A DNA stretch of 62,268 bases, taken from JBJKRF01 sp046704785. Its GTDB lineage: Bacteria; Chloroflexota; Anaerolineae; Anaerolineales; Villigracilaceae. The DNA lies in contig JBJKRF010000127.1 of the NCBI GenBank assembly GCA_046704785.1, positions 1-62,268 on the forward strand, in the 5' to 3' direction. The position numbers and the translations under genes were made by a program. Below are positions 16,037-25,145 of the stretch, one piece after another (positions within the stretch are counted from its first letter, which is position 1; each line of letters opens with the position of its first letter). The notes under the pieces were generated by a model. The model made no database searches. It had not been told where the DNA came from and saw only the letters and a program-made list of their open reading frames with translations.

Positions 16037-16950
16037 TTGGTGTTCTTGTGATGGCCTACGGTGGCCCAAATTCAATTGACGAAGTCGAACCTTACCTGTT
16101 GGACGTGCGCGGCTATCGCCCCACTGCCCCGGAAATCATCACCGATGTCCGCGAGCGCTACCGCAAGATCGGCGGACGTTCGCCCATTCGTGAACAAACC
16201 CAGATGCAGGCCAATGCCCTCCAGGCGGCCTTGGACGCTTCCGGCGCAGGCTTCAAAATCTTTTTAGGCATGCGCCACTGGCATCCTTACATCAAGGATA
16301 CGCTGGCGGAAATGCAAATGCAGGGGATCGAACATGCCGTGGGGTTGGCAATGGCCCCACACTATTCACGTTTAAGCATCGGCGCCTATTTCAAAAAAAT
16401 CGAACAGGCCGAATCGCCCATTCAAGTCGCTCCTATCGAAGACTGGCATCTGCTCCCCGGTTACCTGGATGGGTTGGCCTCCCATGTGGCGGCTGCATTG
16501 CAACGCTTCCCTGAAAACGTGCGCGCCCAGGTGCCGGTACTCTTCACTGCGCACAGCCTGCCGGAAAAAATCCTGGAATGGAACGATCCCTATCCCAACC
16601 AACTTCATGAGACCGTAGAGGCCCTTATGCAACGCCTTGGCGATCAACCCCACGATTTCGCCTTCCAGTCGGCGGCTATTTCCTCCGATCCCTGGCTCGG
16701 TCCCGACGCAGGGAAAAAGATAGAGCAGTTCGCCGCCGAGGGGCAGCGAAACATCCTGCTCTGCCCCATCGGATTCGTTTGCGAACATGTCGAGATTTTA
16801 TACGACATCGATATCGTCTACCAGAAACTGGCGACCTCGCTGGGGGTCCGCCTCGAACGGATCGAGATGCTCAACGACGCCCCTGAAATGATCTCCGGTC
16901 TGGCTGCACTGGTACGCCAGACCGCCCGCGAGTCGAACTGGATCACATAA
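16033..16950 (+). CDS. hemH: Ferrochelatase, coproporphyrin type expected (CpfC/HemH)
   Basis: Inserts ferrous iron into a porphyrin, here probably coproporphyrin III because hemQ is present. The start at 16033 gives MIGVLVMAYGGP, the usual N-terminus, and forms an ATGA overlap with the previous gene; an ATG 18 bases upstream is less likely. The 305-residue protein has the catalytic histidine in FTAHSLPEKI and the metal-site acidic segment GFVCEHVEILYDIDI. The two cysteines in LLCPIGFVC might hint at an iron-sulfur cluster, but I cannot place them in the known cluster pattern. It is followed by hemY through a TAATG overlap. Confidence 0.92.
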   Translation: MIGVLVMAYGGPNSIDEVEPYLLDVRGYRPTAPEIITDVRERYRKIGGRSPIREQTQMQANALQAALDASGAGFKIFLGMRHWHPYIKDTLAEMQMQGIEHAVGLAMAPHYSRLSIGAYFKKIEQAESPIQVAPIEDWHLLPGYLDGLASHVAAALQRFPENVRAQVPVLFTAHSLPEKILEWNDPYPNQLHETVEALMQRLGDQPHDFAFQSAAISSDPWLGPDAGKKIEQFAAEGQRNILLCPIGFVCEHVEILYDIDIVYQKLATSLGVRLERIEMLNDAPEMISGLAALVRQTARESNWIT

Positions 16951-18392
16951 TGCGTATGCTCATCATTGGAGGCGGCATTTCCGGCCTCTCCGCCGCCTAT
17001 TACACTCAGAAGAAAACGTCCGACGCCAATATCACCCTGTTCGAAGCCGGTTCGCGCTGGGGCGGCAAAATCACTACCGACCGCGTCAGCACGGATGAAG
17101 GTCTCTTCGTCGTCGAAGGCGGCCCGGATACTTTCCTGGCGACCAAACCGTACGCCACGCAACTCTGCCAGGAATTGGGTCTCGCGGAACGCCTGCACGG
17201 CACCAATCCTGCCCGGCGAAACACCTACGTCTTACACGAAGGTCGCCTGCTGCCCCTGCCAGACGGTCTGGCGATGATGATCCCTTCCGACATTGCCTCC
17301 ATGTTGCGTTCCGGCCTGCTTCATTGGCCCGCCAAACTGCGCATGGGCCTCGACTTCCTGCTGCCGGCTCGATCCGTCGATGGCGACGAGTCGCTCGGCG
17401 CGTTCGTCTCGCGCCGCCTGGGCCGGGCCGCCTACGAAAACCTGATCGAGCCGCTCATGTCCGGCATCTACGCCGGAGACGGCGACCAACTCAGCCTGAA
17501 ATCCACCTTTCCCTATCTGCGTGACCTTGAACTCAAGTACGGTTCGTTGGCCCGCGGTGCACTCGAAATGCGCAAACAGGCCAGCGCGAGACAGGCCTCC
17601 CTTCAGGGCTCGCGTTCCGCCTTTTTGACCCCCACCACCGGCTTGGCCGAGATCGTCGAGACATTGGTGGCCCACCTCGAACACAAAGGCGTCGATTTGC
17701 GCCTGAACACACCGGTTGCAGGCATCACACATCAGGGCGCGCTTTATCAGGTGGAATTGAAAACGGGTGCCACGCTGGAGGCGGATTCTGTCATCCTGGC
17801 TACGCCGGCGCCTGTCAGCGGGGCGTTGCTCGCAGCGCTCGACCCGTCGCTGGCTTCCGTTTTAGAATCCATCCCCTACGCCTCGACCGCCACCGTCTCG
17901 CTGGCCTACCGGCGATCCGACCTGCCCCACGCGCTGGACGGCTACGGTTACGTCATTCCGCGCCGTGAAGGACGGCGCGCCCTGGCCTGCACCTGGACTT
18001 CGACCAAATTTCTGCACCGCGCACCGGAAGACTATGCACTCATCCGTGTGTTTGTGGGACGCGCCGGGCAGGAGCATGAGATTCCCCATGATGAATCTGT
18101 TTTGCTGGAACTGGCCCGCGAAGAACTCCGCCTGACCTTGGGTATCCGGGCTGAACCGATCTTCTCGCGTGTCTTCGTCTGGGAAAACGCCATGCCCCAA
18201 TACAATCTGGGGCATCCCGAAAAGCTGGCCCGCATTGACGCTGCCCTGGCAAAACATCCCGGCCTGGCGTTGGCAGGCAATGGATACCGTGGCATCGGCA
18301 TCCCCGATTGCATTCATTCAGGTGAACTGGCTGTGGAAAAGGTTTTTGAGCAGGAAATAGACGCGGAAACACAACTCTCTTTGGAGCATTAA
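16950..18392 (+). CDS. hemY: Coproporphyrinogen/protoporphyrinogen oxidase, HemY/CgoX type
   Basis: FAD-dependent, oxygen-using six-electron oxidation of a porphyrinogen to the porphyrin. In this gene set the substrate is expected to be coproporphyrinogen III. The 480-residue protein has the dinucleotide loop LIIGGGISGLSAAY, the second FAD contact EAGSRWGGKI, the family segment LIEPLMSGIYAGD and the C-terminal FAD segment LALAGNGYRGIGIPDC. Stop and start codons overlap by one base with both hemH and hemL. No HemF, HemN or HemG gene is in the window, which supports the CgoX assignment. Confidence 0.93.
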   Translation: MRMLIIGGGISGLSAAYYTQKKTSDANITLFEAGSRWGGKITTDRVSTDEGLFVVEGGPDTFLATKPYATQLCQELGLAERLHGTNPARRNTYVLHEGRLLPLPDGLAMMIPSDIASMLRSGLLHWPAKLRMGLDFLLPARSVDGDESLGAFVSRRLGRAAYENLIEPLMSGIYAGDGDQLSLKSTFPYLRDLELKYGSLARGALEMRKQASARQASLQGSRSAFLTPTTGLAEIVETLVAHLEHKGVDLRLNTPVAGITHQGALYQVELKTGATLEADSVILATPAPVSGALLAALDPSLASVLESIPYASTATVSLAYRRSDLPHALDGYGYVIPRREGRRALACTWTSTKFLHRAPEDYALIRVFVGRAGQEHEIPHDESVLLELAREELRLTLGIRAEPIFSRVFVWENAMPQYNLGHPEKLARIDAALAKHPGLALAGNGYRGIGIPDCIHSGELAVEKVFEQEIDAETQLSLEH

Positions 18393-19675
18393 TGAACATC
18401 CAGAAATCCGTGGGGCTCTTTCGCGAAGCCCAGACTTTGATCCCTGGCGGCGTGGATTCGCCGGTGCGCGCCTTCCGCGCGGTAGGCGGCCAACCGCTCT
18501 TCATCGAACGCGGAGAGGGGGCCTACCTCTACGACGTGGACGGCAACCGCTACATCGACTACGTCCTCTCGTGGGGGCCGCTCCTCCTGGGGCACGCCCA
18601 TCCCGGCGTCGTCCAGGCCCTGAGCAAAGCCCTGGCAAACGGCACGTCCTACGGCGCGCCCAGTCCGCTGGAGAATCAACTCGCCAAAGGTGTGATGGCG
18701 TTGATGCCCAACATCGAGATGTTGCGCTTCGTCAACTCCGGCACCGAGGCCACCATGTCGGCGCTGCGACTGGCGCGCGCTTATGCCCGGCGCGATAAGA
18801 TCATCAAATTCGAAGGCTGCTACCATGGTCATGCGGATTTCCTGCTGGTGCAGGCCGGTTCAGGCGTGGCGACGCTGGGACTGCCCGACTCGCCCGGTGT
18901 GCCAACAGCAACCGTCGCGGATACGCTGGTGGCGCGCTACAACGACCTCGAGACGGTCGAGGCCCTTTTCCGCCAGTTTCCCGACCAGGTGGCGGCGGTC
19001 ATCGTCGAGCCGGTGGCCGGGAATATGGGCGTGGTGCCGCCCCTCGACGGATTCCTGCAAGGGCTGCGGAAGGTGACACAACGCGAAGGCGCGCTGCTGA
19101 TCTTCGACGAAGTCATGACCGGTTTCCGTGTCCATCCCGGCGGGGCGCAGACGCGCTACAACGTCAAACCCGATCTGACCACGCTCGGCAAGGTCATTGG
19201 CGGCGGACTGCCTGTCGGCGCGTACGGCGGCCAGCGCGAGATCATGCAGCAGGTGGCGCCCGCCGGACCAATGTACCAGGCCGGGACGCTCTCCGGCAAT
19301 CCGCTGGCGATGACGGCTGGCCTCGTCACGCTGGAGACTCTCAAAGCGCCGGGAACCTGGGAGCAGCTGGAGAACGCCGCCGCGAGGTTGGAAACGGGAA
19401 TCGCAGCAGCGGCGAAAAAAGCCGGTGTGCCGGTACAACAGACGCGGGTGGGAACGATGTTTTCGACCTTTTTTAGCGAGACTACGCCGCGCGATTGGAC
19501 TTCCGTCAAAACGGCGGACACGTCCCGCTTTGGGAGATTCTTCCAGAAGATGCTTGAGAACGCTGTCTACCTGGCGCCCTCGCAGTTCGAGGCAGGCTTT
19601 ATTTCCACGGCGCATGACGAGCGTGTGGTAGCGGCCACATTGGAGGCTGCTGAAAAAGCGTTTGCAGCATTGTAG
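18392..19675 (+). CDS. hemL: Glutamate-1-semialdehyde 2,1-aminomutase
   Basis: PLP enzyme that turns glutamate-1-semialdehyde into 5-aminolevulinate, the step after HemA. The 427-residue protein starts NIQKSVGLFREAQTLIPGGVDSPVRAF. It has the GSA-specific segment GTEATMSALRLARA, the aspartate in LLIFDEVMTGFRV, and the Schiff-base lysine in TLGKVIGGGLPVGAYGG. It ends the heme island, joined to hemY by a TAATG overlap and followed by a strong terminator. It is unusual that the second enzyme of the pathway is encoded last, 9 kb from hemA. Confidence 0.96.
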   Translation: MNIQKSVGLFREAQTLIPGGVDSPVRAFRAVGGQPLFIERGEGAYLYDVDGNRYIDYVLSWGPLLLGHAHPGVVQALSKALANGTSYGAPSPLENQLAKGVMALMPNIEMLRFVNSGTEATMSALRLARAYARRDKIIKFEGCYHGHADFLLVQAGSGVATLGLPDSPGVPTATVADTLVARYNDLETVEALFRQFPDQVAAVIVEPVAGNMGVVPPLDGFLQGLRKVTQREGALLIFDEVMTGFRVHPGGAQTRYNVKPDLTTLGKVIGGGLPVGAYGGQREIMQQVAPAGPMYQAGTLSGNPLAMTAGLVTLETLKAPGTWEQLENAAARLETGIAAAAKKAGVPVQQTRVGTMFSTFFSETTPRDWTSVKTADTSRFGRFFQKMLENAVYLAPSQFEAGFISTAHDERVVAATLEAAEKAFAAL

Positions 19676-19772
19676 GGGCTTGACTCCCAGACGATCTCGC
19701 TGCGGCGTGCGCGGGTCGGTTATGGATGGATGCGGCGCGAAGGCGTCAGTGCATGTATTGGTGGGTCACATA

Positions 19773-19806
19773 AAAACAGAGACGCTGTCCGGCGTCTCTG
19801 TTTTTA
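19773..19806. terminator. Bidirectional terminator between hemL and the DUF711 gene
   Basis: aaaaacagagacgc, a 6-base loop, then gcgtctctgttttt. The perfect stem has A-tracts on one side and T-tracts on the other, and lies between two converging genes. Confidence 0.9.
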
Positions 19807-19836
19807 AATTCTGTAAATGCCTGTCGTGAGGGCAAT

Positions 19837-21057
19837 TCATTTCTGGCGGGGTTGAAGAGAAAAGGTCTCCTGGCTACCGAATAGTTTCTCCAGCTTTTCA
19901 GCTTCCAGCGCCATGACTTTACTGTTGGCGAAATAATCGAAATCGAAACCGGTCGGGTCGCCGGCCTTCTTGCCGGGAATCGGCATCAGGCGGGCGATGA
20001 GCGGTTTGCTCAAGCGCAAGGCCATGGCGCACACGTCCAACAACAACGCCGAAACCTGCTCTACGCTCACGTCACCGGGCAAGGGAAGCGTGTCTAAACC
20101 GGTGCCGCATACCGCCGAATACATCAAAAGGTCCTTGATCGTCAAAGAGCCACCGGCGGCGCGTCCGGCCAGCGTCGCATCTTCCAGCACGGGAATCATC
20201 AGCCCGTTGAAACCCACGCGCGGGAAATCCGCCCGGTCGAGGGCCTCGGTCAAGATGGCCGCTGCCGCCAGACTACCGTGCATTCCAACCTGCGGAACGC
20301 CCAAACATTCCATGGCAGTTCCCAGTGAGCGCGCCTCGGCAGGAAAGGGAGCCAGCGAAAAGTCGATCCCGCCAAAGCGAATGGAAAACTGAAATTTGAG
20401 CGGTTCCGCCGCAGCCGATAGTTTGCGACCGTGCTCTTCGAGCGCCGCGATGAGCGCTTTACGTCCGGCCTCGACTGAATCAGCACTGGAGAAAGCCTCT
20501 ACCGCCAGGTCTGCGCCTTCGATGGCAAGCGCGAAGGTTGGCTGATCTGCATCGTAGTAAGCCGCCGGCAGGAAAGGTCCGCCCGGCGGCACATTGGCAA
20601 GCGCCCCAAAACGCAAGTTGGCAAACCCATCGGCAGAAATGCTGGCATTACGCACAATCACCTCAGCGCAAGCGCGCACCGCCGGCAACGAAATCCCCGC
20701 CTCGGCAGAAGCCATCACCCCGGAGAAGAAAATATCCTTCGAGGCTGTGAGCGCATCTGGGACCATTTCGTAACTTTCCGGGACGTCCGGCAAGGCCGGC
20801 CCCATCGAGGCGTAATCGATCCCGGCAGCTTTCATGGCATTGCTCAGTCGTTGCGCAAAACGCGGCGTCAGGCCGATCGCGTCCGCACCGAGCAAGCGCG
20901 TAAACGAAACGCAAGCCAGGCGCGTCGACTGCACCTTGTAGCCGGCTGCTTCAAAAGCCGCTTTCGCCGTAGATAAAAACGAACCGGCTGCCTGCACTTT
21001 GGCTTCGTTCAGCGGCCAGCCGGGATTGAAAAAGTAGGTGATTGATCGAATTTCCAT
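19837..21057 (-). CDS. DUF711 (UPF0210) family protein
   Basis: 406 residues starting MEIRSITYFFNPGWPLNEAKV. The family resembles glycyl-radical enzyme folds in its alpha/beta organisation but has no established function. Features here: a glycine/serine-rich region near the middle (LGVPQVGMHGSLAAAAILTEAL), a conserved GFNGLMIPVLEDATLA segment and the late motif YSAVCGTGLDTLPLPGDVS. No signal peptide or membrane helix. It converges with hemL, and no functional link to heme is apparent. Confidence 0.8.
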   Translation of the reverse strand: MEIRSITYFFNPGWPLNEAKVQAAGSFLSTAKAAFEAAGYKVQSTRLACVSFTRLLGADAIGLTPRFAQRLSNAMKAAGIDYASMGPALPDVPESYEMVPDALTASKDIFFSGVMASAEAGISLPAVRACAEVIVRNASISADGFANLRFGALANVPPGGPFLPAAYYDADQPTFALAIEGADLAVEAFSSADSVEAGRKALIAALEEHGRKLSAAAEPLKFQFSIRFGGIDFSLAPFPAEARSLGTAMECLGVPQVGMHGSLAAAAILTEALDRADFPRVGFNGLMIPVLEDATLAGRAAGGSLTIKDLLMYSAVCGTGLDTLPLPGDVSVEQVSALLLDVCAMALRLSKPLIARLMPIPGKKAGDPTGFDFDYFANSKVMALEAEKLEKLFGSQETFSLQPRQK

Positions 21058-21101
21058 AAGAAAAAGGCCTCTGGTGCCGCAACCACTTTAAGTCGCAGGG
21101 G

Positions 21102-21123
21102 AAAACGGCGCATTTCAGCCGTT
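21102..21123 (-). terminator. Weak hairpin terminator after the methyltransferase gene
   Basis: Read on the minus strand: AACGGC, an 8-base loop, GCCGTT and then TTCCCC. Short stem and poor T-tract, so a weak call. Confidence 0.4.
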
Positions 21124-21161
21124 CCTTACCCTACATTTTATGAAGTTACGGTACTGACTCA

Positions 21162-21938
21162 TTATACACGTGAACTTCGCTGGCGTACCACTTCAAACAT
21201 CAAAATCGATCCGGCCACACTGGCATTCAGCGACTCCATGTCGCCGGGCATCGGAATGCGCAGCAGCGTGGCGGCCAGGGCACGGGCCGGTGCGCTGGCC
21301 CCCGCAGCTTCGCCTCCTACGATCAAAGTCAAAGGGGATTTAAAATCTGCAGCCCAGGGCGTGATCTGCCCCGCAGCGTCCGCCAGATAAACGGACGTAC
21401 CGCCTACCCGTTCGCGGATGGCGTCCCACCCGAAGCTGCGCACCGCCAAACGGAAGTGGGCCCCCATCCCGGCGCGCACTACTTTCGGGCTGAAAGCGTC
21501 CACCGTTTCAGGCGGCACGAACACCGCCTGGACGCCCGACGCAGCCGCGCTCCGCAGCAAGGTCCCCAGGTTACCGGGGTCACGGATTTGGTCGGGGATG
21601 AGCAAAAACGTCGGGATGTCCGGAATCGGCAACTCGGCCCACTCCAGCACCGCCAGAATCCCCTGCGAATGTTCGGTCTCACTCGCCTCGGCCAGCAAGC
21701 GGTCGGTCACCGGCTCCACTTGCACGTTTTTCGCTTGCAGCGCCTCGACCAGCGCCCGCCCCCGTTCACTCAGACTTTCGCCATACAACGCAAAGCGAAA
21801 AGGCCACGCCGCTGCCAGTGCATCTTCCAACAAGCGCACGCCCTCCGCCAGGAAAGCGCCCGCTTCACGGCGTTCCTTTGGGCGTCCCTGCAACGCGCGC
21901 ACGAGTTTGAGTCTGGCGTTCTGGCTGGAAGTAATCAT
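21162..21938 (-). CDS. TrmH/SpoU-family RNA 2'-O-methyltransferase
   Basis: 258 residues. The N-terminal substrate-binding part starts ITSSQNARLKLVRAL and contains FLAEGVRLLEDAL. The C-terminal SPOUT domain has the family motifs DQIRDPGNLGTLLRSA, LIVGGEAAGAS and RIPMPGDMESLNASVAGSILMFE, which form the knotted SAM site. This N-terminal arrangement is typical of enzymes acting on rRNA, but the target nucleotide cannot be deduced. The start lies 22 bases after the macro-domain gene on the same strand, so the two are likely co-transcribed. Confidence 0.88.
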   Translation of the reverse strand: MITSSQNARLKLVRALQGRPKERREAGAFLAEGVRLLEDALAAAWPFRFALYGESLSERGRALVEALQAKNVQVEPVTDRLLAEASETEHSQGILAVLEWAELPIPDIPTFLLIPDQIRDPGNLGTLLRSAAASGVQAVFVPPETVDAFSPKVVRAGMGAHFRLAVRSFGWDAIRERVGGTSVYLADAAGQITPWAADFKSPLTLIVGGEAAGASAPARALAATLLRIPMPGDMESLNASVAGSILMFEVVRQRSSRV

Positions 21939-21959
21939 GGTCGGTCGGAAAATCTTCCG

Positions 21960-22523
21960 TCAGCGCTGGCGTTGATCCCAGACGCGTAAAAAAGCCTCGA
22001 CGGTAGGCGCGTCAAACAGCGTCAGGCGCACACGCTTGAGGCTCGACGAAGGTTGCTGCTCGAAATAAGCCTCGACGGTGTCAAATAGAATGCGTGCGGC
22101 GCGCTCCTTGGGAAAGCCGAAGATGCCGGTCGAAATCGCCGGGAACGCAATCGACTCCAGGGAAAGCTCCTCCGCGCGGCGCAACGCCCCATCGACGGCT
22201 GCCGCCAGTTTATTATCTTCGTCGCCTTCGCCCCACACCGGCCCGACGGCATGAATCACGTACCGGCAGGGCATCTGGCCGCCGCCGGTCACCGCCGGTT
22301 CCGCGTGACTGACGGGCCCGTGAGCCCGCACCCATGCGTCGCTCTCCCGCTGAATGGCAGGGCCGCCGCGACGGGAAATCGCCCAGGCTACGCCGCCGCC
22401 GTGCTGCAAACGACTGTTGGCCGCATTGACAATGGCATCCACGGCCTGGGCGGTAATATCGCCCTGCACAACCTGGAACTGTCCTCCGCCGGGCAGTTGC
22501 TTTTCGCGCAAAATGGAATCCAT
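21960..22523 (-). CDS. Macro-domain protein (ADP-ribose binding/hydrolase)
   Basis: 187 residues from the ATG at 22523; the frame extends 18 codons upstream, but the homologous part begins just after this ATG. Macro-domain landmarks: VVQGDITAQAVDAIVNAANSRL, the glycine-rich GGGVAWAISRRGG, VIHAVGPVW and AFPAISTGIFGFP. This pattern (NAAN, GGG, GIFG) matches bacterial macrodomains that hydrolyse O-acetyl-ADP-ribose or remove ADP-ribose from proteins. It precedes the RNA methyltransferase gene on the same strand and is divergent from the thyX-like gene. Confidence 0.88.
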   Translation of the reverse strand: MDSILREKQLPGGGQFQVVQGDITAQAVDAIVNAANSRLQHGGGVAWAISRRGGPAIQRESDAWVRAHGPVSHAEPAVTGGGQMPCRYVIHAVGPVWGEGDEDNKLAAAVDGALRRAEELSLESIAFPAISTGIFGFPKERAARILFDTVEAYFEQQPSSSLKRVRLTLFDAPTVEAFLRVWDQRQR

Positions 22524-22649
22524 CTTCCTATTGTAATCAGGAAGACAGAAAGACACAAATTTTAAGACTCCTGCCATGTTCCTGTACTGGACGCTCCTGC
22601 GGTTTTCGTCTATAGTTGCTCCAACTTCTTATCGCTGCCCGGAGGAACC

Positions 22650-24095
22650 ATGCCAGCCCCCAAACGTGACATTTACCTGCTTTCGCCCAAGGAACTCAGC
22701 CCGGAGACGATTGCCGTGGCATTCGCCAAGACCAGCCGCTCGCCCGAGTCGTTCCGCGAAATCGCTGCCGGACTGACGGATGAGAAATCGGCCAAATTCC
22801 ACGAGAAATGGGTGGTAGGTTACGGACACGCCTCGGTAGCCGAACACGCCGTGTTGCACATTGCCATCGAAAACGCCTCGCGCATCGCCATGGAAGCCAT
22901 CGAATCCAACCGCTTGGGCTCCTACACCGAAAAGTCCACGCGCTACCAGAAATGGGACGCCGAGGCCTTCCACGTTCCCACCGAACTGGAGGGACATCCC
23001 CTGCGACAGGAATTCGTGCGCGTCTGCCAGTTGCTGTTCGAGACTTACGCCGCCGCGCTGGAACCCGTTCGTGCGGTGGTGCAGCAGGACACGCCGCAAC
23101 GCGAGGGCGAGAGCGAGTCCGCCTGGGATCGTCGCATCCGTTCGCAGTACGTGGACGTCTGCCGCTTCCTGCTGCCGGCGGCTTCCCTGGCTAACGTGGG
23201 CATGACTGCCAACGGACGCGTGTTGGAAAACGCCATCCGCAAGTGGCGCTCCGCGCCGCTGGCCGAAGTGCGCGCGATCGGCGAAAGCGTCAAGGCCGTG
23301 GCGCAGGCCGAAATCCCCACGTTGGTGAAGTACGCCGAACCGGTGGAATACCTGATCGAGACGCCGCGCGAGATGGATGATTTTATCAAGCGCGAGATGG
23401 GCCCTGGTGAGCCGGGGAACAGAAATAAGGAAGCCTGGTGCCAATTGGTGGATTATGACCGGGACGGCGAGACACAGGTGCTGGCCTCGGCGTTGTACCG
23501 CTTCGGGAGCATGAGCTACAGCGAGGCGTTGGGCGCGGTCCGTTCCCACCCGCAGCCTGGATCCCTGGCCGATGCGCTGCTCAAACGCCTGGGCCGCCAC
23601 GACGTCCCCCTGCGCGAGTTGGAACACACCTCCTACACGTTCGACCTGGTCATGGATCAGGGCGCATACGCCGAGTTCAAACGTCACCGCATGATGACTC
23701 AAACGCCGCAGTTGTTGACGGCAACGTTGGGCTACGCCGTGCCGCGTCGCGTGGCCGAGGCCGGGCTGGAAGATACCTATTGCCGGGCGCTGAATGAAGC
23801 CGGCGCACTATGGCAAAAGTTGGCAGATTGGAATCCGCACGTGGCGCAGTACGTGGTGCCGAACGGCTATAACCGGCGCGTGCTGGCTACTTTCAATCTG
23901 CGCGAGGCCTACGCCTTTTGCCAATTGCGTTCGGCACCGAACGCGCACTTCTCCATCCGTAAGATCGCCGAACGCATCGCCGAAGAGATCGGGTGTGTGC
24001 ATCCGTTACTGGCAAAATACATGCCCTTGCCAGAAGAAACCTGGCAGCAGGTGGAAATGGGCTATTTTGCAGGACAACAGAACGAAAAGGCCTGA
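22650..24095 (+). CDS. Tandem ThyX-like protein (FAD-dependent thymidylate synthase family)
   Basis: 481 residues made of two ThyX-like halves. The first (about 1-240) has GHASVAEHAVLHI at 60-72 and SYTEKSTRYQ at 91-100, where ThyX normally has RHRxxSxNExSxRY; here the RHR part reads NRLG. The second (about 315-460) has LREFEHTSYTFDL-like LRELEHTSYTFDL and then FKRHRMMTQTPQ, keeping RHR but losing the SxNExSxR part. Each half thus holds a complementary piece of the signature. Canonical ThyX is a 230-residue homotetramer, so this may be a fused dimer with one composite site, or a ThyX relative with another job. GGAGG precedes the start. Confidence 0.75.
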   Translation: MPAPKRDIYLLSPKELSPETIAVAFAKTSRSPESFREIAAGLTDEKSAKFHEKWVVGYGHASVAEHAVLHIAIENASRIAMEAIESNRLGSYTEKSTRYQKWDAEAFHVPTELEGHPLRQEFVRVCQLLFETYAAALEPVRAVVQQDTPQREGESESAWDRRIRSQYVDVCRFLLPAASLANVGMTANGRVLENAIRKWRSAPLAEVRAIGESVKAVAQAEIPTLVKYAEPVEYLIETPREMDDFIKREMGPGEPGNRNKEAWCQLVDYDRDGETQVLASALYRFGSMSYSEALGAVRSHPQPGSLADALLKRLGRHDVPLRELEHTSYTFDLVMDQGAYAEFKRHRMMTQTPQLLTATLGYAVPRRVAEAGLEDTYCRALNEAGALWQKLADWNPHVAQYVVPNGYNRRVLATFNLREAYAFCQLRSAPNAHFSIRKIAERIAEEIGCVHPLLAKYMPLPEETWQQVEMGYFAGQQNEKA

Positions 24096-24111
24096 GCATT
24101 TCTCAGGCCTT
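24087..24111 (-). terminator. Terminator for the aldo/keto reductase gene, overlapping the end of the ThyX-like gene
   Basis: Perfect 10-base stem aaggcctgag / ctcaggcctt around a 5-base loop. On the minus strand it is followed by a short T-rich run, TTCGTT. It includes the stop codon of the convergent plus-strand gene. Confidence 0.6.
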
Positions 24112-24130
24112 GAGATTTCCAGGAGTCTAT

Positions 24131-25111
24131 TTACATTTTAGCGTTGGGATTGTTATCGAGCAACTCATCGATCTTTTGCATAACTTCGGGGGTCAACTTT
24201 TCGGCCACATCGGCCGCTTTCATATTCTCACGCACCTGCTCTACACGACTCGCGCCGGTGATAACGGCGCTGACGTTGGGATTCTTCAAACACCAGGCAA
24301 TCGATAACTGGGCCTGTGTACAGCCCAGGTCGTCGGCAACCGGCTTCAAGCGTTTGACCTTTGCGATGGCTTCCTGATCCGTGAAACGTCCGCGCAGCCA
24401 TTCATAGCCCTGGAGCGCGCCCCGGCTGCCCGCAGGAATACCGTCGTTATATTTTCCGGTCAACAAGCCGGAAGCCAGCGGCGACCAAATCGTCGAGCCG
24501 TAGCCATAATCGTCGAACAGGCGCGCGTATTCCTTCTCGAAGCGTTCCCGCACCAACATGTTGTACTGCGGTTGTTCCATCACCGGCTTGTGCAAGTGAT
24601 GGCGCTCGGCAATTTCGATAGCGGCCATGATCTCCGCTGCCGACCATTCGGAGGTTCCCCAGTACAGCGCTTTTCCCCATTCGATGATATTGTGCATGGC
24701 CCAGACGGTTTCTTCGATGGGTGTGGACGGGTCGGCGCGGTGACAAAAGATCAGGTCGACGTAATCGAGGCGCAGCCGCTGAAGTGAACCGTTAATCCCT
24801 TCGATCAGGCGTTTGCGACTCAAGTTGTTGCGTTCGGTTGGCGCATCATACAGGCCCCAATAGAACTTCGTGGAAACGATGATACTCGAGCGACGCCATC
24901 CCGTCCGCTTGAGGACGTTGCCCATGACGCTCTCTGCCTTGCCGCCGGCGTATGACTCGGCGTTATCGAAATAATTGACGCCGGAATCGTAAGCCGCCCG
25001 CATCGACGTCTCGAACGCCTTTTCATCCACCTGCTCCCCGGCAGTGACCCACGAGCCGAATGACAGTTCGCTGACCTTGAGTCCGGAACGGCCCAGGTGA
25101 CGATAGTTCAT
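24131..25111 (-). CDS. Aldo/keto reductase, Kv-beta-like subfamily
   Basis: NADPH-dependent carbonyl reductase with a TIM barrel, 326 residues from the ATG at 25111. That start was chosen over a frame 32 codons longer because AGGAGG lies 7 bases upstream and MNYRHLGRSGLKVSELSFG is the normal N-terminus. Catalytic set: D in NYFDNAESYAGG, the tyrosine in the same segment, K in VSTKFYWG and H in LIFCHRADP. C-terminal NADP contacts lie in SAVITGASRVEQVREN. The similarity to potassium-channel beta subunits and YghZ-type methylglyoxal reductases does not fix the substrate. It lies 34 bases downstream of the AMMECR1 gene. Confidence 0.9.
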   Translation of the reverse strand: MNYRHLGRSGLKVSELSFGSWVTAGEQVDEKAFETSMRAAYDSGVNYFDNAESYAGGKAESVMGNVLKRTGWRRSSIIVSTKFYWGLYDAPTERNNLSRKRLIEGINGSLQRLRLDYVDLIFCHRADPSTPIEETVWAMHNIIEWGKALYWGTSEWSAAEIMAAIEIAERHHLHKPVMEQPQYNMLVRERFEKEYARLFDDYGYGSTIWSPLASGLLTGKYNDGIPAGSRGALQGYEWLRGRFTDQEAIAKVKRLKPVADDLGCTQAQLSIAWCLKNPNVSAVITGASRVEQVRENMKAADVAEKLTPEVMQKIDELLDNNPNAKM

Positions 25112-25145
25112 CTTTGTTCCTCCTATGGCTAAAATGGTTGGAAAA

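Noticed and set aside
22629..23702. Minus-strand frame opposite the ThyX-like gene
   Set aside because: Shadow of a gene with recognisable ThyX motifs on the other strand; no family similarity.
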